Shown in pieces: positions 1 through 6,100 of a stretch of 11,454 nt of DNA. This DNA is from T1SED10-198M sp003554345 [NCBI: Candidatus Sumerlaeota bacterium] (GTDB lineage Bacteria; Sumerlaeota; T1SED10-198M), in the NCBI GenBank assembly GCA_003554345.1, contig PWGE01000374.1, positions 1 through 11,454 on the forward strand. The letters run 5' to 3'. The translations under genes and the position numbers were made by a program. Every line of letters begins with the position of its first letter. Position 1 is the first letter of the stretch. The notes under the pieces were generated by a model. The model was not told where the DNA came from. It saw only the letters and a program-made list of their open reading frames with translations, and did not search any database.

Positions 1-1
1 C

Positions 2-625
2 CTTAACTTCCGCCCTAACTTCTGGACGCAGACGGTGAGAACTTCTATCAGGGATATGGTGTATGATTATGAAAGCGGCGATATGTTTATGTTTGCTACG
101 GCACCTTCCGATGCAGTGGAAGAACTGCATGGTCAATGGGAGCAGGTATATGATGAATTTCCTGCTTTTGATACTCCGGGAATTGTACGCCAGGAAAATT
201 ATAATCCCCTGGTACGCCCCCATGATGATGTGGATGTAGAACGTGGACAGGGTACAGCCACCGAGCAAATTGCGTCCCTTGATATCCATGACGACAGAGA
301 TGTGGATGGTCAGGGTTCTGCAGCCTGGGGAGGCATCGACCTTCATATTACTGAACAGGGAGAAAGATTCCTGGTAGCGAATGACTACTGGAATATGACC
401 ACCTACATTTTTAATGTGCTATACGATGAGAATGGTGAATTTGTGGGAGCCTCTCAGGTGTATGTTGAAGAATTTCCTGAATTTGCTGAAGCATTTAATC
501 CTGCTTTTTATGAAGATGAAGAGGGCGTGATCTATCTGCTGTTGCTGAATCGTGGTGGTGTTGTTCAGGTTTATGAAATGGAAGTAGAACCCACCTTTTC
601 TTCTTCCTGGAGCCTTTTTAAATAA
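2..625 (+). CDS. Acidic exported-type protein, C-terminal part (cut by window edge)
   Basis: The reading frame is open from base 2 to the TAA at 623-625, giving 207 residues; the true start lies left of the window. The visible part aligns along its whole length with the C-terminal half of the protein at 1079-2404: NFRP near the start, the VYDYESGD/IYDVEAGD block, G-[IF]-VRQ-x2-YNP, W-x-G-[IM]-D, the [DF]-[YF]-WN turn and the final PTFSSSWSLF. It is rich in Asp, Glu, Tyr, Phe and Trp. Repeated short strand-like segments, each ending in a hydrophobic run after an acidic turn, resemble beta-propeller blades, but this is inference; I recognise no named family. By analogy with its intact paralogue it probably carries a signal peptide and is exported. 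A GTG at 35 is in frame but is internal, because homology continues upstream of it. A strong terminator follows. Confidence 0.85.
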   Translation, partial: LNFRPNFWTQTVRTSIRDMVYDYESGDMFMFATAPSDAVEELHGQWEQVYDEFPAFDTPGIVRQENYNPLVRPHDDVDVERGQGTATEQIASLDIHDDRDVDGQGSAAWGGIDLHITEQGERFLVANDYWNMTTYIFNVLYDENGEFVGASQVYVEEFPEFAEAFNPAFYEDEEGVIYLLLLNRGGVVQVYEMEVEPTFSSSWSLFK

Positions 626-628
626 ATA

Positions 629-646
629 AGCCCCCACCCTTTCCAT
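629..646 (+). other. Conserved post-stop element, copy 1
   Basis: Immediately after the stop codon lies AGCCCCCACCCTTTCCAT. The same sequence, one C shorter, follows the stop of the paralogue at 2408-2424. It is non-coding and precedes the terminator in both copies. It is better conserved than the synonymous sites of the adjoining codons, so it may be functional (3' UTR element or protein site) or may reflect gene conversion. Confidence 0.55.
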
Positions 647-657
647 CATAATAAGAG

Positions 658-692
658 CGTCCCGGAGCCGCCCGGCTTCGGGGCGTTTTTTT
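658..692 (+). terminator. Intrinsic terminator of the first acidic-protein gene
   Basis: A 12-bp stem (658-669 with 674-685; wobbles at the third and eighth pairs) closes a GCCC loop at 670-673 and is followed by seven T (686-692). This is a textbook rho-independent terminator. It has the same stem length and nearly the same tetraloop as the terminator at 2437-2471 behind the paralogue. Confidence 0.93.
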
Positions 693-1019
693 ATTATAAA
701 GGACTTTTCTTGAGATCTTTTGTATGTTTTGTGTAATATTCCTGTGATAGATTGAACACAAATTCGTTATTTTACCCTGCTTTTATATACCATCCTTATC
801 TGAAAATTACTGTACAAAGAGTATATAGACCACAACCACCAGCAGTCAGAATGGGTAATAAAATCAGAAGAATGAACGGAGCGGAGGGAAAAAAATACCG
901 TAAATTGTATCACGCAATGCAAAAAGATTGTTAAGGCGACTTTAAAAAAATAGTATTTGTACCATAAGGAGGTATATTGAATAGAGTGCTATATGCATGT
1001 TTAAACGATTCAAGTGGGC
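693..1019. other. Intergenic stretch without a convincing gene
   Basis: Between the first terminator and the promoter of the next gene I see no supported protein gene. A 60-codon frame (752-934) starts with TTG, lacks a Shine-Dalgarno sequence and has unremarkable composition. A possible weak promoter is TTGAGA (710-715), 18 bp, TAATAT (734-739), with no clear product downstream. The right end (965-999) holds a degenerate copy of the downstream gene's translation start, listed separately. Confidence 0.5.
965..999 (+). repeat. Vestigial duplicate of a translation-initiation region
   Basis: The segment TAAGGAGGTATAT, then GAATAGA, then CTATATGCATG parallels the start of the real gene at 1065-1102 (TAAGGAGTTATAT, GATTAGA, CTATGCATG) with small indels. 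The encoded beginnings also match in pattern (x-N-R-V-L versus M-I-R-K-I-L). It carries an AAGGAGGT ribosome-binding sequence (966-973) but only a TTG at 977, and it lies upstream of the promoter used by the gene. I read it as the remnant of the 5' end of another family member. Confidence 0.5.
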
Positions 1020-1048
1020 TTGACAATTACATAATAAGGGTGTATAAT
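1020..1048 (+). promoter_or_regulatory. Consensus sigma-70-type promoter
   Basis: TTGACA at 1020-1025, a 17-bp spacer and TATAAT at 1043-1048 match the housekeeping consensus at all twelve positions. Transcription would begin near 1055, leaving a leader of about 24 nt before the ATG at 1079. Its position shows that the in-frame TTG at 977 cannot be the start for this transcript. No operator is evident, so the gene is probably strongly and constitutively expressed. Confidence 0.85.
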
Positions 1049-1078
1049 AATCATGATATTACATTAAGGAGTTATATC

Positions 1079-2404
1079 ATGATTAGAAAAATTCTATGCA
1101 TGATGTTCTTTGTCTCGTTAGGTCTGTTATTGGCTCAGCCAGCTGATTTGTTTGTCAACCGTTTGGAGGATCTGGATTTTGCCTGGGAAGATTATCCTGA
1201 GATTGATGGTGTCGATAATCTAAGCATGCCAAATGCATTTGTTCCTGATCCTTATGCTGATGTTCCCACGTATTATATTACTGCTGGAGGTCAACCTGGT
1301 CCGAGATATCTGGTGAAAGTTACCATTCCATCTCTTGATGAACCTGAGATGGAACTGCTCAGAACTTTTCCCCTGTATATTGGTGATGAACCCTATGAAG
1401 AGTGGGATTATGATATATATGTTTATGTCCCTGGACTGACTGTCAGCGAAGATTATATCTTTGTCGGACTTTATACCTATTTAGAGTATCTGGATGAAGA
1501 TGAAGATGAACCGGAAATTGAAAGCGGTGTCAATGGGTTTTACATCATGAAATTTGCCAAGGATGACGGAAGCCTGGTTGACCTGAGAAGAAATCAGAAT
1601 AGTCAACACCGCGTGCGCGGCTTGCATTACATGCAGATAGATGATCCTGTCACCCTCTATGTTGATGAAGAAGGCGATTGGGTTGATGGTCCTGGCGAAG
1701 GAATCGATGAATATATAGTTGATGATGCTCTCCTGGCAACCCAGTGGGGTGGACGAGGCATCTTTGCCTTGGATCCGCACAATCTGGAATATGTTCCTGG
1801 CGGGACAGGCTTTGAGCGAAACTTTCGCCCTCGCACCTATACTGTTCCTCCAAGGGGTCGTTGTTCAGATCTCATCTATGATGTTGAAGCAGGTGATCTC
1901 TACCTTCTTGCCTTTACTGCTGGTGAGTGGGAAGAGATAGAGTATGATGGTCCTGGATTTGTCCGGCAACAAGGGTATAACCCCTTTGATCCCGACGGTG
2001 CGGGAGAAGGCGAACAGATAGCAGAACTGCTGGCGCCGGAAGAAGAAATTGATAATTGGCAGTACTGGGATCCGGAGCAGGAATGGTTTCAGGGCAATCC
2101 CGTATGGTCCGGAATGGATATGTATGTCAGCCCGGAAGGACATAAATTCTTTACTATGGCAGATTTCTGGAATGGTTTTCTTTATTTGTATGAGGTCATA
2201 CCACAACCCGATGATTCAGTAGAAACTCATCGCCATTTTGTTTCTGATAGACCCACTTTCTGGAATAAGCCTGTTGATGTGGTATTTCATGAAGAAGAAG
2301 ACGGATTGTATATGATCGCACTCAATTATCATCAACGGTTATTTGAAGTCTGGGAGGTTGGATTTGCTCCCACCTTCTCTTCCTCATGGAGTCTGTTTCA
2401 ATAA
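1079..2404 (+). CDS. Acidic exported protein, paralogue of the preceding gene
   Basis: The 441-residue product begins at ATG 1079, preceded by TAAGGAG (1065-1071) at 7-nt spacing and by a consensus promoter. The frame is open back to 977, but that extension is upstream of the promoter. Residues 1-20 form a signal peptide: basic MIRK, a hydrophobic run to about residue 19, likely cleavage after LLLA or LAQPA; there is no lipobox Cys. The mature chain is strongly acidic (for example DEDEDEPE near 140-147) and rich in Tyr, Trp and Phe. Segments near residues 290, 365 and 405 repeat a pattern of strand, acidic turn, hydrophobic strand, which suggests beta-propeller blades (inference). The C-terminal half matches the protein ending at 625, including the last ten residues PTFSSSWSLF before a final K or Q. 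I recognise no named family or enzyme motif. Envelope or extracellular location is likely; function is unknown. Confidence 0.9.
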   Translation: MIRKILCMMFFVSLGLLLAQPADLFVNRLEDLDFAWEDYPEIDGVDNLSMPNAFVPDPYADVPTYYITAGGQPGPRYLVKVTIPSLDEPEMELLRTFPLYIGDEPYEEWDYDIYVYVPGLTVSEDYIFVGLYTYLEYLDEDEDEPEIESGVNGFYIMKFAKDDGSLVDLRRNQNSQHRVRGLHYMQIDDPVTLYVDEEGDWVDGPGEGIDEYIVDDALLATQWGGRGIFALDPHNLEYVPGGTGFERNFRPRTYTVPPRGRCSDLIYDVEAGDLYLLAFTAGEWEEIEYDGPGFVRQQGYNPFDPDGAGEGEQIAELLAPEEEIDNWQYWDPEQEWFQGNPVWSGMDMYVSPEGHKFFTMADFWNGFLYLYEVIPQPDDSVETHRHFVSDRPTFWNKPVDVVFHEEEDGLYMIALNYHQRLFEVWEVGFAPTFSSSWSLFQ

Positions 2405-2407
2405 AAT

Positions 2408-2424
2408 AGCCCCACCCTTTCCAT
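2408..2424 (+). other. Conserved post-stop element, copy 2
   Basis: AGCCCCACCCTTTCCAT lies four bases after the stop codon and differs from the element at 629-646 only by one missing C. Sequence after it diverges until the terminator stem. See copy 1 for interpretation. Confidence 0.55.
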
Positions 2425-2436
2425 ATTCTCGATAAA

Positions 2437-2471
2437 GGCCCTGCAGCCGCCTGGCTGCAGGGTCTTTTTTT
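2437..2471 (+). terminator. Intrinsic terminator of the acidic-protein paralogue
   Basis: A 12-bp stem (2437-2448 with 2453-2464; one G-T pair) closes a GCCT loop and runs into seven T (2465-2471). Compared with the terminator at 658-692, the pairs at stem positions 1 and 6 changed on both strands, and those at 3 and 8 changed between wobble and Watson-Crick. Pairing is kept throughout. Confidence 0.93.
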
Positions 2472-2617
2472 GTCTTATCTTACTGGATGGTGATAAATAG
2501 AGATATCATGAACAAAAAGATATGAGGAGAGCATTTAGTTTTTTTTCTTTCACTGAAAACAAGTGAAAAAGTATTTGCCAGAGAAAAGGTTATTGTCCAA
2601 AACAGCGTATCGGGGCA

Positions 2618-2667
2618 ATTAACATAATATTGACAACTCTGTTGAAGGAATTTGCTAATATGTTAAT
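2618..2667. repeat. Perfect 9-bp inverted repeat bracketing a promoter
   Basis: ATTAACATA at 2618-2626 and its exact reverse complement TATGTTAAT at 2659-2667 are separated by 32 bp. Their centres are 41 bp apart, close to four helical turns. They flank a TTGACA box and overlap a TAATAT box, which is what a pair of operator half-sites around a promoter would look like. It could alternatively form a long-loop RNA hairpin. Confidence 0.55.
2630..2661 (+). promoter_or_regulatory. Possible promoter upstream of the kinase
   Basis: TTGACA at 2630-2635 and an extended -10 (TGC-TAATAT, 2653-2661) point toward the kinase gene. The 20-bp spacing is longer than ideal, but an extended -10 can tolerate it. 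The flanking inverted repeat suggests it is regulated. The transcript would have a leader of about 465 nt before the kinase ATG. Confidence 0.45.
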
Positions 2668-2834
2668 CTGCCATAGATCTTTATTAATTTTATTTTATAA
2701 AATTCGTGAGAATATAGTGTATTATCAACCTGGAATCAGAAGAAAAAACCCTTTTGCTGATCCTGGCAAATGTTTTCTCAAGGAAGTTAAAGTATGATGG
2801 TTCATTTCCAGATGGTGGCTTTTAATAAAGATTG

Positions 2835-2863
2835 TCTTTTTTGATAAAAAAATGTAATATAAT
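2835..2863 (+). promoter_or_regulatory. Possible proximal promoter of the leader RNA and kinase
   Basis: TATAAT at 2858-2863 is a perfect -10. The -35 region at about 2835-2840 (TCTTTT) is poor; TTGTCT (2832-2837) and TTGATA (2841-2846) are at wrong spacings (20 and 11 bp). The start would be near 2870, just before the structured leader begins. A weak -35 would fit an activator-dependent promoter. Confidence 0.4.
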
Positions 2864-2884
2864 GAAAAATAAACAATGGTAAAC

Positions 2885-3130
2885 TATGAGGGCAGGAGAT
2901 TTTCCCGGTTATTTTTATATACTGGAACCACTACCTGGCAATTGCCCGGAAAGGTGGTGCGACATAGCTCAAACAGTAAAGAACTCCGGGGAATTGCCCT
3001 TTAATTTCCGAAAGGGCTTTGAATCTATTGTAAAACTTTCGAGCAAAGCGTGCCCATCGGATATATCAGTCAAGAATTTTTTGCTGGGAAGAGTGGGCGT
3101 CCAACAGCTGTAGCTTAGGGGATGCTAATA
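2885..3130 (+). ncRNA. Structured leader RNA, candidate riboswitch or attenuator-like element
   Basis: These ~245 nt before the kinase can be threaded almost continuously by stems: 2905-2909 with 2921-2925; 2929-2936 with 2952-2959 (8 bp); 2937-2950 with 2985-2998 (13 pairs, one G-G mismatch); 2996-3002 with 3011-3017 (7 bp, perfect); 3016-3021 with 3044-3049 (6 bp, perfect); 3050-3057 with 3093-3100 (8 pairs, three wobbles); 3097-3102 with 3120-3125 (6 pairs). The last stem covers AGGGGA (3117-3122), the only Shine-Dalgarno candidate for the ATG at 3135. Neighbouring stems share bases, so at least two of them are mutually exclusive, as in expression platforms. I could not match it to c-di-GMP, lysine, cobalamin, SAM, T-box or other classes I know. 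A 75-codon frame across it lacks a ribosome-binding site. Confidence 0.6.
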
Positions 3131-3134
3131 GTTA

Positions 3135-6100
3135 ATGAAAACCAATCATGATGCCTTAAACTCAGAAGTAACGGCACTTTATGAAATAGCGACTCTTCCT
3201 CTTACCGACTCACTTGAGGAGATCGGCAGAGAGGCTGAACAAAAAGCGGTTTCTCTTTTTACTCCTCGTTACTTCGCTGTCATTGTGGGTGAATATAAGA
3301 CAGGACGTCTTCTTGCTGCGCGGGGAATAAATGACCCTCAAAAGATCAAAAAGATATTTGAGGATTCTCATGACAAACAGTACGCGTATTCGCCTCATAG
3401 CTCCTGTCATATTCTCTTTGAATTGAATTCTGTACCCACAGATAAAGAAAAACGTCTTCTGCATCTTTTCTGTCTTCACCTGCAAAGAGCCATTGATAAT
3501 GCTCTTTATCTGCAAAAAAAAGCGGAATCCTCTCGACGGCATAAGGAAGGAAAAAAAAGCTATCTTGACCTGATACATTCCCTCCATGAAGCGGTCTTCA
3601 TACTCGATGAGGAGGGAAAGATAATCGAAATAAATCAGCGGGTGGTAGAATTATGGGGCTTCAACAGGGAAGACCTGATAGGTGAGGAATTGACGATTCT
3701 TGCCTGTCAGGAAGAAAAGAGTGCTAAACGCTTGAAAAACATTATCCGCCAATCACTCAGTGGTAAATCTAAAAGTCTGAATTTCTGTGGTATTGATAAA
3801 GAGGGAAAAAAGTTTTATGCGGATATTGTTTGTAAATGCGGGATGTTTTTTGATAAGAATGTTATTATTGTGACAGCCCGGGATATTACCCGTCAGAAAA
3901 AAATGAATGAACAGGTTCAGATTCTGGCGGCAGCTATCAGAAGTGTGAATGATTCTATAACTATTACCGATCTTGAAAACCGGCTGGTTTTTGTCAATGA
4001 AACCTTCTGTCGTATCTATGGCTATAATGAAAAAGAAATCCTGAAAAAGGATGTATCTTTTATCTACAGTTCATCTATCCCTTCTTCTTTTTTGAAAGAT
4101 ATTGAAAGGAAAGTAAAAGATGGAGGCTGGCAGGGTGAGACAATAAATCAGCGTAAAGATGGGACAGAATTTCCGGTACTTCTCACCATCTCACCTGTTG
4201 TGAGCGATGATAATGAAATGCTGGGATATATTTATGTGGCGTCTGATATAACGCATAGAAAACAGCAGGAAAAAGCTCTCCGGGAAAATGAGCGACGCCT
4301 TTCCACTTTAATTCAAAATGTACCTGGTCTTGTTTACCGCTCTCTTGCTGATTCAAGCTTTACGATGCTTTTTGTAAGTGAAGGGGCCTCTTCCCTGACA
4401 GGTTATCAGGCTGAAGAAATACTTTATAACAGGCAAGTGCATTATGCAGACCTGATTCATCCAGACGACCGTTCAAAGGTGAGGGCAACAATTGAAGAGG
4501 CTTTGAAGAACTATGCCACCTTTCAAATTTCCTATCGTATCTTTACTGCCGATAATAATGTGAAATGGGTATGGGAACAGGGGCAGGGCGTCTATGGTGA
4601 GGATGATTGCCTTCGTTATATTGAAGGGCTTATCATTGATATCACCTATCAAAAGAAAGTAGAAAATGATCTGGTTAAGCAACGTAATCTTCTGGATGCT
4701 ATTATCAATAATGCCCCTCTGGGAATATGGTTGGCTGATGAAGCAGGTCATTACTCCCTGGTAAATCGCTATTTAAGGAAAGCGGTGGGTTTGGGGGAAA
4801 AAGATCCCAGTATAACTCCTGAAGAATTTAAAAGGTGGCGCGAAACTGACCGCAAAGCGATGAAAAATAAAAAACCCGTTTTCCTTGAAGAAAACATTAC
4901 TTTCAGAGATGACCAGAAACATGCCATGCAGATTGTAAAAACTAAATTAACAGACCAGGAAGGACGGCTTATAGGTGTGCTGGGACTGGGAATGGATATT
5001 AATGAACGAAAGAAAATGGAAGAACAGTTAAAAAAGAGTGAAACAAAAAACAGGGCAATGATCCAGGCGATTCCAGATATGTTGTTTATTTTTGATAAAG
5101 AGGGTTTTTGCCTCGATTTTCAGGTGGGATACGAGGAAATGAAAAAATACCTGATATCTACACCTTCAGAGATAATCGGGGCGCATGTGTCAGAATTCTT
5201 TTCCAGTGATTTTTCAAAACAGGTGCTCCGGCATATCAAAAAATGCCTCCGGACCCGCGAAATTCAGACACTGGAATATGACCTTTTTGTGGAACAAAAA
5301 CAGCATTATTTTGAATCCAGAATTGTTTATTTTGATGAGGATAAGGTGCTCACTCTTGTCAGAAATGTGACAGCTCGCAAACGGGCCGAAAAGAGGCTTT
5401 CAAGAATTACTGAATGCTTTCTGGAGTTTGAACCCGATCCCCTGGAAAATATCAGGAAGTTGACACGCTTGTGTGGAGAATTATTGCATGCCAGTCATAC
5501 ATCCTATGTAATGTGCCAGGGTGATGAGTTTTTGCCGTTTACCCGCTGGTGTTCTCAAGCCAGAAATATATTTCCTGAAGTTTTGACAGATATTACCACT
5601 CCTCTTGTCTTGAAGAAAAAAGAAGAAAATATAACTGAAATTACAAATGTGGATGATCTCTGTAAAGATAGACTGGGTACGAAAAAACCTGCTGCAGGTG
5701 CCAAAACTTACCTGGGTAAAAAGGTGCAGCGAGGTGAAAAAACGGTGGGCATATTAAATGCCTTCTTTAAAAACCAGTACAAACCTGATGAAGAAGCAGA
5801 AAAAATAATGGGTATACTTGCTATTGCTATTGCTATCGAAGAAGGCAGGGCTCATTACCGTAATCGGCTGGAAGAAGAAAAAGAACGTTTGCTTGTGACA
5901 ATGTATAGTATTACTGATGGAGTGGTTGCTACCGATACCACCGGGAAGATAATTCTGCTGAATGAAGTCGCATCCCGGCTGGTAGGATGGCGACAGGAAA
6001 AAGCCACAGGAAAAGATATTAAACAGGTTATGTCGCTGTTTGATGAAAGGGAAGAAAGAACCCGCAGGGACCTTGTAGAAACGATTATTAAAAAAGGCAA

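Larger units (their letters stand above)
2472..2869. other. Non-coding region upstream of the kinase leader
   Basis: This ~400-bp AT-rich stretch contains no convincing gene. It holds a T-rich tract with a 7-bp inverted repeat (2548-2554 with 2562-2568, no T run after it, so not a terminator). It also holds a possible promoter bracketed by a 9-bp inverted repeat (2618-2667) and a second -10 box near 2860. A 45-codon frame at 2660-2797 has AAGGAA nine bases before its ATG, but the ATG lies within the possible -10 box and the peptide (basic, mixed) resembles nothing I know. Confidence 0.5.

Noticed and set aside
752-934. 60-codon frame between the two acidic-protein genes
   Set aside because: TTG start, no ribosome-binding site, and an unremarkable basic product; likely chance.
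977-1078. N-terminal extension of the acidic protein from TTG 977
   Set aside because: It lies upstream of a perfect promoter, the TTG is only three bases from the AAGGAGGT, and it would bury a clear signal peptide. The ATG at 1079 has its own good ribosome-binding site.
2548-2568. 7-bp inverted repeat TTTCACT/AGTGAAA as a terminator
   Set aside because: It is AT-rich, preceded rather than followed by the T tract on the plus strand, and the real terminator of the upstream gene is already at 2437-2471.
2660-2797. 45-codon frame with AAGGAA nine bases before the ATG
   Set aside because: The ATG falls in the possible -10 box, and the peptide has no recognisable features. Kept only as a note.
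2951-2984. Resemblance of GGTGGTGCGAC...CAGTAAAG to the start of a lysine riboswitch, and of ATAGCTC...AGTAAAG to a tRNA D-arm
   Set aside because: The remaining conserved parts of the lysine aptamer are absent, and no acceptor, anticodon and T-arm can be built around the D-arm-like piece.
2886-3113. 75-codon open frame before the kinase
   Set aside because: No Shine-Dalgarno sequence before the ATG, no recognisable pattern in the product, and the whole stretch is better explained by a chain of RNA stems.
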